A DNA stretch of 7,792 nucleotides from JBOHCT01 sp050699055 (GCA_050699055.1 JBOHCT010000200.1:1-7792), one strand, 5' to 3'; shown: positions 1 to 7,200, numbered from the stretch's first letter. Made by a program: numbers and translations. The notes: a model not told the origin generated them from the letters alone.

Positions 1-2
1 AG

Positions 3-848
3 CGTAGCGAGGCCGGCCGTGACGCGAGCGCGGAGGCGGTCGGCGACGCTGCCGCTGGCCCCGATCCACAGCGACGCGGCCAAGAGGAGAAGCGTGCTAC
101 GCCACCGCCTCGCGAGGACCAGCCGAAAGCCGAGGAGCCCGAGCAGGAGCCGAGAATCGTGGTTCGCGACAAGCGCCGCATCGACCCGACGACGGGAGCG
201 GTTCGGGAGCCGGTCGATCGACCGACTCCCGCCGCCCCGGAACCCCAGACGGACGCCGCCGAAGGCGAAGCCGGGGCGGACGAGACCGACGCGGTCGAGA
301 GTCTGCGACGCCAGCTCGTCGAGCGCACCGAGGATGTGAAGCGGGTCCAGGCGGAGTACGCCAACTACCGCAAGCGAGTCGACCGCGACCGCATGGCGGT
401 GCGCGAGCAGGCGCTGGCCAACGTCCTGGCCGAGTTCCTCCCGGTCCTGGACGACATCGGTCGCGCCCGCGACCACGGTGAGCTGGAGGGCGGCTTCCGC
501 CAGGTCGGGGAGTCGTTGGAGCGCATCACGACCAAGCTCGGCCTCGTGCGTTTCGGGGAAAAGGGCGAGCCGTTCGATCCAAACGTCCACGAGGCCCTGA
601 TGCACAGCTACTCCGACGAGGTGACAGAGACCACGTGCGCCGAGGTCTTGCGGCCCGGCTACTCGATCACGGGACGGGTGCTGCGAGCGGCGCGCGTGGC
701 GGTGGCCGAGCCGAGTTCAGACGCTGTGTCGTCCGACACCGACGCAGACTCCTCGAAGGGCGTCTCCGGTGATCCGGAGGATGACGCGGGGAGTGGAGAC
801 CCGCCCGCCGAGGAGAGCGGTCAGGGAGCCGAGTCCAACAACGACTGA
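3..848 (+). CDS. grpE: GrpE, nucleotide exchange factor of DnaK (5' end probably outside window)
   Basis: GrpE releases ADP from DnaK (Hsp70) in the cytoplasm and so resets the chaperone cycle. The order of parts fits the family. There is an acidic, disordered N-terminus with DKRRIDP just after the GTG at 159, then a long charged helix from about nt 294 to 420 (VQAEYANYRKRVDRDR). The conserved core follows (LPVLDDIGRARDHGELEGGF), and then the C-terminal beta domain with GEPFDPNVHEALMHSY (FDP at nt 573) and RVLRAARVAVAEP. A disordered acidic tail ends the protein. The frame stays open and Glu/Ala/Pro-rich to the left edge, so the true start is probably upstream. The only start codon inside the window is GTG 159, which has AGGAG nine bases before it and would give 229 aa. 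dnaK is expected immediately upstream. Family assignment is very secure; the start is not. Confidence 0.93.
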   Translation, partial: RSEAGRDASAEAVGDAAAGPDPQRRGQEEKRATPPPREDQPKAEEPEQEPRIVVRDKRRIDPTTGAVREPVDRPTPAAPEPQTDAAEGEAGADETDAVESLRRQLVERTEDVKRVQAEYANYRKRVDRDRMAVREQALANVLAEFLPVLDDIGRARDHGELEGGFRQVGESLERITTKLGLVRFGEKGEPFDPNVHEALMHSYSDEVTETTCAEVLRPGYSITGRVLRAARVAVAEPSSDAVSSDTDADSSKGVSGDPEDDAGSGDPPAEESGQGAESNND

Positions 849-887
849 CCCCCTGTTTGGGCGGCGAGACGTAAGCGGACAGCGGGC

Positions 888-896
888 AAAGGAGGG
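888..896 (+). promoter_or_regulatory. Strong ribosome binding site of dnaJ
   Basis: The stretch AAAGGAGGG lies six bases before the GTG at 902 (counting from GGAGG) and is close to a full anti-16S match. It fixes the dnaJ start in the 53-base gap after grpE. No hairpin or promoter is evident in that gap. Confidence 0.75.
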
Positions 897-901
897 ACAC
901 C

Positions 902-2062
902 GTGAGCGTGCGGGACTTCGTCGAGAAGGACTACTACGCGGTCCTCGGTGTCTCGAAGACCGCCGACGCTGACGAGATCAAGAAGGCGTACCGGAAGCTC
1001 GCGCGGAAATACCACCCCGACGCCAACAAGGGCGACACCGCGGCCGAGGAGAAGTTCAAGGAGGTCTCCGAGGCGTACTCCGTGCTGTCCGACGAGAAGC
1101 GTCGGCGCGAGTACGACGAGGCACGGTCGCTGTTCGGCTCGGGCGGTTACCGCTCCTCTCCCGGGGGCGCGGGTGGCTTCCCGTTCGACATCGACGATCT
1201 CCTCGGCACGATGGGTGGCACCGGCGGCGCGGGCGGCATCGGTGACCTGCTCGGCGGGCTGTTCGGCAGCCGCACGCGCACCACACAGCGCGCGCGGCGC
1301 GGCACCGACATCGAGGCCGAGGTGACGCTCGCGTTCACCGACGCCGTTGAGGGCGTCACGGTCCCGCTGCGCCTGTCCAGCCCCGAGCCCTGTTCGGCCT
1401 GTCGCGGCACGGGCGCGAAGGCCGGCACCACACCACGGGTGTGCCCCACCTGTCACGGCACCGGCCAGTCCAGCCGGAATGTCGGAGGGTTCGGACTTTC
1501 CGAGCCGTGTCGCGACTGTCGCGGCCGCGGGCTGATCGTGGACGACCCCTGTCCCGTCTGCCACGGCAGCGGCCGGGCCGTCAGCGAGAAGACGATTCAC
1601 GCCCGTATCCCAGCCGGTGTGGGCGATGGTCAGCGGATCCGGGTCAAGGGCAAGGGCGCGCCGGGTGAACACGGCGGGCCTCCGGGCGACCTGCTGGTGC
1701 TCTGTCACGTGAAGTCACACCCCGTGTTCGGCCGTGACGGCGACAACCTCACGGTGTCCGTGCCGGTAACGTTCCCCGAGGCGGCACTGGGCGCCGAGGT
1801 AAGGGTGCCGACCCTCGGTGGCCCAACAGTGACGGTGAAGGTCCCCGAGGGAACACCCAGCGGACGGGTCATGCGTGTGCGCGGCAAGGGCGTCGCCCGT
1901 CGCGACGGCTCGCGCGGCGATCTTCTCGTACGTGTCGATGTCGTGGTCCCGCGCAACCTGGACGGCAAGGCGCGCGAGGCCCTCGAGCGGTTCAGCAACG
2001 CGACGTCAGGACACGACCCGCGCGCGGAGCTGCTCCAGATGGCGAGAGGTGACCGGCCATGA
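902..2062 (+). CDS. dnaJ: Chaperone protein DnaJ (type I Hsp40, DnaJ1 of the dnaK operon)
   Basis: DnaJ delivers unfolded substrates to DnaK and stimulates its ATPase. All parts of a class A (type I) Hsp40 are visible in 386 residues, a normal length. The J domain spans about residues 10-75, with the HPD catalytic motif at 38-40 (KYHPDANKGD). A Gly/Phe-rich linker follows at about 79-123. The zinc-binding region has four intact CxxCxGxG repeats: C164-C167, C181-C184, C203-C206 and C217-C220. The C-terminal substrate-binding and dimerisation domains fill about 226-375, with motifs such as HPVFGRDGDNL. The GTG start is chosen because of the strong Shine-Dalgarno just before it and because MSVRDFVEKDYY is the usual actinobacterial DnaJ1 opening. 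The stop codon overlaps the hspR start (ATGA), which suggests translational coupling. Confidence 0.97.
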   Translation: MSVRDFVEKDYYAVLGVSKTADADEIKKAYRKLARKYHPDANKGDTAAEEKFKEVSEAYSVLSDEKRRREYDEARSLFGSGGYRSSPGGAGGFPFDIDDLLGTMGGTGGAGGIGDLLGGLFGSRTRTTQRARRGTDIEAEVTLAFTDAVEGVTVPLRLSSPEPCSACRGTGAKAGTTPRVCPTCHGTGQSSRNVGGFGLSEPCRDCRGRGLIVDDPCPVCHGSGRAVSEKTIHARIPAGVGDGQRIRVKGKGAPGEHGGPPGDLLVLCHVKSHPVFGRDGDNLTVSVPVTFPEAALGAEVRVPTLGGPTVTVKVPEGTPSGRVMRVRGKGVARRDGSRGDLLVRVDVVVPRNLDGKAREALERFSNATSGHDPRAELLQMARGDRP

Positions 2063-2490
2063 GGAGCAATAACCCCTTCGAGCTCACCGACGAGACGCCC
2101 GTCTACGTCATCTCCGTCGCGGCACAGCTCTCCGGCCTGCATCCGCAGACGCTGCGGCAGTACGACCGGCTCGGCCTCGTCTCTCCCACCAGAGCCACCG
2201 GCCGCGGTCGGCGCTACTCCGCGCGGGACATCGAGTTGCTCCGTGAGGTGCAGCGCCTTTCGCAGATGGGGGGCATCAACCTCGCCGGTGTCAAGCGCAT
2301 CCTCGAGCTGGAGGCGCTGGTGAGCGGACTGCAGGCGCGGGTGGCCGAGCTCCGGGAGGAGCTCGAGTCGGCGCGCGCCGCCGCGGCCAGGCAGGTCGCC
2401 GACGTGCACGCCTCCTACCGCCGCGACCTCGTGCCCGCCCCCGAGTCCAGCCTCGTCGTGTGGCGTCCGCCGCGGCGCCAGGGTCCCTGA
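2059..2490 (+). CDS. hspR: HspR, MerR-family heat-shock repressor
   Basis: HspR represses the dnaK operon by binding HAIR operators (CTTGAGT-N7-ACTCAAG), in known systems with DnaK as co-repressor, so that free DnaK closes a feedback loop. The 143-aa protein has a MerR-type winged helix: helix-turn-helix about residues 15-40 (ISVAAQLSGLHPQTLRQYDR) and a wing with GRGRRYS at 48-54. An INLAGVKRI segment (73-81) leads into a dimerisation coiled coil at about 82-115. The C-terminal tail carries HASYRRDLVP and LVVWRP, a signature I recall from actinobacterial HspR. The ATG overlaps the dnaJ stop by four bases, and GAGAGG about nine bases upstream can serve as ribosome binding site. No HAIR element is present in the window; the operator is expected upstream of dnaK. 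Confidence 0.96.
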   Translation: MRSNNPFELTDETPVYVISVAAQLSGLHPQTLRQYDRLGLVSPTRATGRGRRYSARDIELLREVQRLSQMGGINLAGVKRILELEALVSGLQARVAELREELESARAAAARQVADVHASYRRDLVPAPESSLVVWRPPRRQGP

Positions 2491-2495
2491 GAAGG
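2491..2495 (+). promoter_or_regulatory. Ribosome binding site deciding the clpB start
   Basis: GAAGG directly follows the hspR stop. It is five bases from the ATG at 2501 but only two from the GTG at 2498, so ATG 2501 is the better start. The hspR-clpB gap is too short for a separate promoter. Confidence 0.55.
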
Positions 2496-2500
2496 CAGTG

Positions 2501-5080
2501 ATGGACTACAAGCTGACGAACAAGAGCCAGCAGGCGCTCTCCGATGCCGTACGCAGGGCAACGACGGCGGGTCACCCCCAGGTCGAGCCGCTGCATCTGC
2601 TGCTGGGCCTGCTGGCGCAGACTGAGGGCACGGCGGTCCCGTTGCTGGAGGCGGTCGGCCTCGACTGGAAGGCGCTGCGTCAGCGCGCCGAGGAGCGGCT
2701 CGACCGGCTGCCGCGCGCGGCCGGCGCCACCGTGGGCGCGCCGAGCACATCCCGCGCCCTGCTCATGGTGCTGAACACCGCCCAGCAGCGGGCGGGTCAG
2801 TTGGCTGACGAGTACGTCTCGACCGAGCACCTGATGGTCGGTCTTGCCGCCGACGGCGGCGAGGCCGCCAATTTTCTACGCGATGCCGGCGCCACGCCAG
2901 AAGCGTTGCTCGAGGCGTTCGAGAAGGTCCGTGGGCACGCCCGGACGACCTCCGAGGACCCGGAGGGCACGTACAACGCTCTGGAGAAGTACGGGGTCGA
3001 CCTGACCGAGCGGGCACGTTCCGGCAAGGTCGACCCGATCATCGGACGCGACGCCGAGATTCGCCGTGTCATCCAGGTGCTCTCTCGGCGGACGAAGAAC
3101 AACCCCGTGCTGATCGGTGACCCAGGCGTCGGGAAGACGGCGATCGCCGAAGGCCTCGCCCAGCGCATCGTCGCTGGCGACGTGCCGGAGTCACTCAAGG
3201 GCAAGCGGCTGGTCGCGCTCGACATCGGCTCGATGCTCGCCGGAGCGAAGTACCGCGGCGAGTTCGAGGAACGGCTCAAGGCCGTTCTCGACGAGATCAA
3301 GGAGAGCGACGGCCAGATCGTCACGTTCATCGACGAGCTGCACACCGTCGTCGGCGCCGGTGCCGCCGAGGGCGCGATGGACGCCGGGAACATGCTGAAG
3401 CCCATGCTCGCCCGCGGCGAGCTGCGCATGATCGGCGCCACCACCCTCGACGAGTACCGCGAGCGGATCGAGAAGGACCCGGCGCTGGAGCGCCGCTTCC
3501 AGCAGGTGTACATCGGTGAGCCCGGGGTCGAGGACACGGTCGCGATCCTCCGCGGCCTCAAAGGCCGGTACGAGGCCCACCACCAGGTGCAGATCAGCGA
3601 CTCCGCGCTCGTCGCCGCGGCGACGCTCTCCGACCGGTACATCACCGCGCGCTTCCTCCCCGACAAGGCCATCGACCTCGTCGACGAGGCGGCGTCGAGG
3701 CTGCGCATGGAGATCGACTCGCGCCCGGTCGAGATCGATGAGCTGCAGCGTCAGGTCGACCGGATGCGGATGGAGGAGCTGGCGCTGTCCAAGGAGTCCG
3801 ACGCGGCGAGCAAGGAGCGCCTCGAGCGGCTGCGCAGGGAGCTCGCGGACCGGCAGGAGAAGCTGTCCGGGCTGATGCACCGCTGGGAGACGGAGAAATC
3901 CGGGCTCAACCGCGTCGGTGAGCTGAAGAAGCAGCTCGACGACCTACGGGGACAGGCCGAGCGCGCCCAGCGCGACGGCGACTTCGAGACCGCGTCGCGC
4001 CTGATGTACGGCGAGATCCCCGGGATGGAGAAGGAGCTCGCCGACGCCTCCGCCACCACAGACGAGCGGACCGCGATGGTCAAGGAGGAGGTCGGCCCCG
4101 ACGACGTCGCGGAGGTGGTGTCGAGCTGGACGGGCATCCCTGCGGGCCGGCTGCTCGAGGGCGAGCAGGCCAAGCTCCTGCGCATGGAGGATGAGATCGG
4201 CCGCCGCGTCGTCGGCCAGGAGCGGCCCGTACGCGCGGTGTCCGACGCGGTCAGGCGTGCCCGTGCGGGCGTGGCCGACCCCGACCGCCCGACCGGGTCG
4301 TTTCTGTTCCTCGGGCCCACGGGTGTCGGCAAGACCGAGCTGGCCAGGGCGCTCGCGGATTTCCTCTTTGGCGACGAGCGGGCCACGGTCCGCATCGACA
4401 TGAGCGAGTACGGCGAGAAGCACGCCGTCGCCAGGCTGGTGGGTGCGCCTCCCGGGTACGTGGGCTATGAGGAGGGCGGCCAGCTGACCGAGGCGATCCG
4501 TCGTCGCCCGTACTCCGTCGTGCTGCTCGACGAGGTGGAGAAGGCCCATCCCGAGGTCTTCGACATCCTGCTCCAAGTGCTCGACGATGGCCGGCTCACC
4601 GACGGCCAGGGGCACGTCGTCGACTTCCGGCACGCGATCCTCATTCTCACCTCGAACCTCGGCTCGCAGTACCTCGTCGATCCCTCACTCGGTGAGGAGG
4701 AGAAGCGCGAGCAGGTGATGGGCGTCGTGCGCGCGACGTTCAAGCCGGAGTTCCTCAACCGCCTCGACGACGTCATCCTCTTCGACGCGCTGGGCACCGA
4801 GGAGCTGACCAGCATCGTCGATCTGCAGGTCCAGCGGCTCGCCAGGCGGCTTCGCGAGCGCCGGCTCAGCCTCGACGTCACCCAGGCGGCGCGGGAGTGG
4901 CTCGCTCTCACCGGCTTCGACCCAGTGTACGGCGCCCGCCCGCTGCGGCGCCTCGTGCAGTCCGCCATCGGTGACCAGCTCGCGCGTTCGCTGCTCGCGG
5001 GCGACATCCACGACGGCGAGACGGTGGTCGTCGACCTCGACGAGCAGGGCGACAAACTGATCGTGGGTACCGCGGAATGA
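2501..5080 (+). CDS. clpB: ClpB, AAA+ protein disaggregase (Hsp104 family)
   Basis: ClpB is a hexameric ATPase that threads polypeptides out of aggregates and hands them to DnaK/DnaJ/GrpE. From ATG 2501 it has 859 aa, the normal length. Residue numbers coincide with E. coli ClpB at many key sites. There is an N domain (about 1-145). NBD1 has Walker A GDPGVGKT with K212, pore-loop Y251, Walker B FIDELH with D278-E279, and arginine fingers R331-R332. The M-domain coiled coil (about 405-525) makes this ClpB rather than ClpA or ClpC. NBD2 has Walker A GPTGVGKTE with K611, pore-loop Y653 in PPGYVGYE, Walker B LLDEVEKAH with D677-E678, and R754 in EFLNRLDD. The C-terminal small domain ends with GFDPVYGARPLRR. 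I see no ClpP-docking IGL/F loop. All catalytic residues are intact. An alternative GTG start at 2498 adds one Met. The short gap after hspR places clpB in the same operon. Confidence 0.98.
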   Translation: MDYKLTNKSQQALSDAVRRATTAGHPQVEPLHLLLGLLAQTEGTAVPLLEAVGLDWKALRQRAEERLDRLPRAAGATVGAPSTSRALLMVLNTAQQRAGQLADEYVSTEHLMVGLAADGGEAANFLRDAGATPEALLEAFEKVRGHARTTSEDPEGTYNALEKYGVDLTERARSGKVDPIIGRDAEIRRVIQVLSRRTKNNPVLIGDPGVGKTAIAEGLAQRIVAGDVPESLKGKRLVALDIGSMLAGAKYRGEFEERLKAVLDEIKESDGQIVTFIDELHTVVGAGAAEGAMDAGNMLKPMLARGELRMIGATTLDEYRERIEKDPALERRFQQVYIGEPGVEDTVAILRGLKGRYEAHHQVQISDSALVAAATLSDRYITARFLPDKAIDLVDEAASRLRMEIDSRPVEIDELQRQVDRMRMEELALSKESDAASKERLERLRRELADRQEKLSGLMHRWETEKSGLNRVGELKKQLDDLRGQAERAQRDGDFETASRLMYGEIPGMEKELADASATTDERTAMVKEEVGPDDVAEVVSSWTGIPAGRLLEGEQAKLLRMEDEIGRRVVGQERPVRAVSDAVRRARAGVADPDRPTGSFLFLGPTGVGKTELARALADFLFGDERATVRIDMSEYGEKHAVARLVGAPPGYVGYEEGGQLTEAIRRRPYSVVLLDEVEKAHPEVFDILLQVLDDGRLTDGQGHVVDFRHAILILTSNLGSQYLVDPSLGEEEKREQVMGVVRATFKPEFLNRLDDVILFDALGTEELTSIVDLQVQRLARRLRERRLSLDVTQAAREWLALTGFDPVYGARPLRRLVQSAIGDQLARSLLAGDIHDGETVVVDLDEQGDKLIVGTAE

Positions 5081-5095
5081 CCAACATGGGTGCCG

Positions 5096-5125
5096 CCCAG
5101 GGCCGGGAAACCGGGGCTGCCTGGG
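5096..5125. terminator. Candidate hairpin terminator between convergent genes
   Basis: CCCAGG (5096-5101) pairs with CCTGGG (5120-5125). Inside it GCCGG pairs with CCGGGGC, with small bulges, around a GAAA loop at 5107-5110. The hairpin begins 15 bases after the clpB stop and ends 35 bases before the stop of the minus-strand TPR gene, where a terminator is expected. There is no proper T-tract on the plus strand. The minus strand reads TTTT at 5146-5143, before it enters the hairpin. This fits the tail-less hairpins often proposed in high-GC actinobacteria, but GC-rich DNA forms such stems easily by chance. Confidence 0.4.
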
Positions 5126-5159
5126 AGGCCGGGCCGGGACGGAAAACGGACCGCGTCGC

Positions 5160-5714
5160 TCAGCCGGTGTTGTCGTCGAGCATGCGATCGTACTCGTCAT
5201 CGGACAGGCCCATGTCGTGCCGTACGCGGTAGCGAGCGCGGAGCAACAGGTCGACCAGGTGTGCCGGGGTGTTCTCGGCGTTGAGCGCGGTCGTGAGCCC
5301 GGCCGAGGCCCATTCGTGGGCGCCTTCCAGGTCGCCTTGCGCCTCTAGGGTGTCTGCCACCTTGTGGCAGGTCTCGGGATCGCGAGGATGGTCGGCCCGG
5401 ATCCTCGCAAGGAGCGCACGGGCCTCATCGGCGCGATCCGACTCGAACAACGCCTCGGCGAGATCCGCGCGAACATCGCCGCGTACGGCGCCCCCGTTGT
5501 CGATCGCGTGCTGGAACAGCTCGACCGCCCGCGGGGCCTGACCGGCGAGCATCCACTGCCCGGCCGCGCGCACGAGCACCTCCGCGCGCGATACCTCGCC
5601 ACCCTCCATCTCCTCGGCCAGGTCCTCGAGGCGTGCGGCCACCCGGGCATGGTCGCCGCTGCGCAGGGCTTGGAGCTCAGCTTTGTCGAGTGTGTCCTCG
5701 GTCACGAACGTCAC
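5160..5714 (-). CDS. Small TPR-repeat protein, function unknown
   Basis: The protein has 184 aa and I recognise no named family. It contains about three tetratricopeptide-like helical pairs, near residues 43-74 (AGQWMLAGQAPRAVELFQHA), 80-108 (ADLAEALFESDRADEARALL) and 115-146 (VADTLEAQGDLEGAHEWA). It ends in a basic-then-acidic tail (ARYRVRHDMGLSDDEYDRML). TPR arrays bind partner proteins, so an adaptor role is plausible but is inference. It has no signal peptide or membrane segment and should be cytoplasmic. The chosen start is GTG 5714, which opens the recognisable protein 10 bases after the stop of the NYN gene. AGGTAG overlapping that stop is a weak Shine-Dalgarno. A second GTG at 5705 is possible. 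The frame is open further upstream, to 5927, but that part is Arg/Cys/Ser-rich and overlaps the NYN gene, so it is not counted. Likely co-transcribed with the NYN gene and convergent with clpB. Confidence 0.82.
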   Translation of the reverse strand: MTFVTEDTLDKAELQALRSGDHARVAARLEDLAEEMEGGEVSRAEVLVRAAGQWMLAGQAPRAVELFQHAIDNGGAVRGDVRADLAEALFESDRADEARALLARIRADHPRDPETCHKVADTLEAQGDLEGAHEWASAGLTTALNAENTPAHLVDLLLRARYRVRHDMGLSDDEYDRMLDDNTG

Positions 5715-5724
5715 GGAACAGACG

Positions 5725-7047
5725 CTACCTGCGCGACGCTTCGAGAGCGTCCCAGAACCCGCGGCGCAGCGCGTGGCGCACCTCGTCGTGGAGCAAGAAG
5801 TCGATCGGCAGCGATGAGCCCTGCAACAGCCGTGCCTCGAGATCGGACGGCATCCTTGGCTTGCGCGCGAGTACGGCCTCGAGCCACAACGCGGGAGCGT
5901 CGCGGGCGACGGACTGGCCGAAGTCACGACCCTCTCTGTGCGCGGATTTCACGGCGTCAGCGAGCGTCGACCCCTGACCTTGTGCGGGCTGGTGCGGGAC
6001 CGAGGGCGGCGGTGAGGTGGGTGGGACGCCGCTGTAGGGAGCGGGCTCACCCCCCGGGGAGTATCCAGACCCCAGGCCCGGGGAGCCGGAAGGCCCAGGA
6101 GGCAGCGGGCCAGGATACGCCGGACCCTGATAGTTCGAGCCGGGATAGGGCGACCCGTACGAATGCCCGGAGTTCGCCCGGTCGCCGCGACCGGGGTCGG
6201 CATCCGGGGGCCGGACGTCGCGAGGTCCGACTGTGCCTGACCCCGCCGAACCCGTGCGGGACGTGTCGCCGCTTTCCGGCGTCCCCGCGTCGGACTGTCC
6301 GGTCGGACCCGACTCGAGCTCGGGCGGCGTCGGGTACGACGATCTCGCGTGGTGACGGCCTCTCCTCTCCTCCTGTGTCTGTTCGTCCGTCAGCCCGCCC
6401 GCGGGTGCGGTGCTGGGGCGGGTGGAAAACGAAGGGCCCGCCCCATGGACGCTCGCGGGGACGTGAGAGGTCGACTGGCCGTTACTCAGCGGAGGTGACG
6501 AGGTGTCGGCTCCGTGCAACAGGTTGACGTGTGGACGCAGTTGCGCGGCACCCACCTCGATGAGGTCGTCGGACTCCTGACGAAGGGTGCGTGAGATCGT
6601 CCAGTTACCGTCGACCGCGACGTGGACCACTGCTACGCGTGTGCCGAGGTCCTGGACATCGGTGACCGCCTGCGCCATGTCTTCGTCGCCGGTGACCAGG
6701 ACCGCGTCGCAGATCGCGCGCTCCCGGGCGAGGCTGGTCAGGTCGCGGTAGACCATCAGGTCGACGCCGTCGTGTCGGCCCGGGCGCACTCGACCGAGGC
6801 GCAGCTTCAGGCCGGGGATATCGGCGAGCGCGTCGTGCTCCGGTCCGCGGCGGCCTTCGGGGGTGCTCTCATACCAGTAGCACCGGAGGAGCGGGAGGCC
6901 GGTGCGCTCCTTGGCGAGGCGACCAAGGAGGTGGAGAAGGCCCGCGTGATCCCACGAGACCGCGTCGCGGCGACGGGTGCCGTGCACCGCCATCGCACCG
7001 TCCGCAAGCAGGTAACCCGCATCGACGAACAGCGCGCAGCGGTCCAC
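5725..7047 (-). CDS. NYN-domain putative ribonuclease with long disordered linker
   Basis: NYN domains are PIN-like, metal-dependent RNases. The N-terminal domain (about residues 3-145) shows the expected acidic residues: D9 in CALFVDAGYLL, D96 in HDGVDLMVYRD, and D121 and D123 in VLVTGDEDM. A long low-complexity linker (about 175-358) is rich in Ser, Gly and Pro and includes Tyr-Pro-Gly patches such as YGSPYPGSNYQGPAYPGP. The last 80 or so residues return to an ordered, helical composition (EGRDFGQSV, LWLEAVLARKPRMPSDLEAR, LPIDFLLHDEVRHALRRGFW) and look like a second domain. The start is GTG 7047 (440 aa) because AAGGGG lies nine bases upstream and the NYN fold begins at once with VDRCALFVDAGY. 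A GTG at 7095 and a TTG at 7134 are in frame but lack a good ribosome binding site. The TPR gene follows after 10 bases. RNase activity is inferred from the motifs; the RNA target is unknown. Confidence 0.88.
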   Translation of the reverse strand: MDRCALFVDAGYLLADGAMAVHGTRRRDAVSWDHAGLLHLLGRLAKERTGLPLLRCYWYESTPEGRRGPEHDALADIPGLKLRLGRVRPGRHDGVDLMVYRDLTSLARERAICDAVLVTGDEDMAQAVTDVQDLGTRVAVVHVAVDGNWTISRTLRQESDDLIEVGAAQLRPHVNLLHGADTSSPPLSNGQSTSHVPASVHGAGPSFSTRPSTAPAGGLTDEQTQEERRGRHHARSSYPTPPELESGPTGQSDAGTPESGDTSRTGSAGSGTVGPRDVRPPDADPGRGDRANSGHSYGSPYPGSNYQGPAYPGPLPPGPSGSPGLGSGYSPGGEPAPYSGVPPTSPPPSVPHQPAQGQGSTLADAVKSAHREGRDFGQSVARDAPALWLEAVLARKPRMPSDLEARLLQGSSLPIDFLLHDEVRHALRRGFWDALEASRR

Positions 7048-7200
7048 GCGACCCCGCCCCTTCCCTCGACGCGTGATCGTGCTGGTGTCAGCCACCGGCT
7101 CGTACAGACAGGCGTACGAAGAAGCCCCGAGCAAGGCTCTCAGCGTAGTGAAGTCGGCATCGCCCGTAAGCAGAACAGGAGATTTGACTCGCTTGTTGAC

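Noticed and set aside
821..1708. Long minus-strand open frame of 295 codons opposite dnaJ
   Set aside because: It is antisense to unambiguous DnaJ, has Arg/Ala/Gly-rich low-complexity composition and shows no family motif. Such frames are expected opposite high-GC genes.
3193..3199. ACTCAAG, matching one half of the HspR HAIR operator
   Set aside because: The other half, CTTGAGT, is absent at the required 7-base spacing (GACGTGC is there instead), and the site lies deep inside clpB.
2797..3880. Minus-strand open frames opposite clpB (2797-3708 and 3191-3880)
   Set aside because: The plus strand here encodes ClpB NBD1 with every catalytic residue in place. The antisense products are Ser/Arg-rich or Leu/Val-rich mirror products.
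5715..5927. Upstream extension of the TPR gene to 5927
   Set aside because: The added 71 residues are Arg/Cys/Ser-rich, unlike the TPR part, and lie almost wholly over the conserved C-terminal coding region of the NYN gene.
5364..6527. Plus-strand open frame of 387 codons opposite the TPR and NYN genes
   Set aside because: The product is Arg/Pro/Thr-rich with no recognisable domain, while the minus strand shows NYN motifs and TPR helices. It also spans two genes and their junction.
7048..7200. Possible promoter for the NYN gene (TACGCT as -10, minus strand)
   Set aside because: No matching -35 at a suitable distance, and TANNNT matches are common by chance. The TTGAC copies at 7184 and 7195 on the plus strand have no good -10 downstream.
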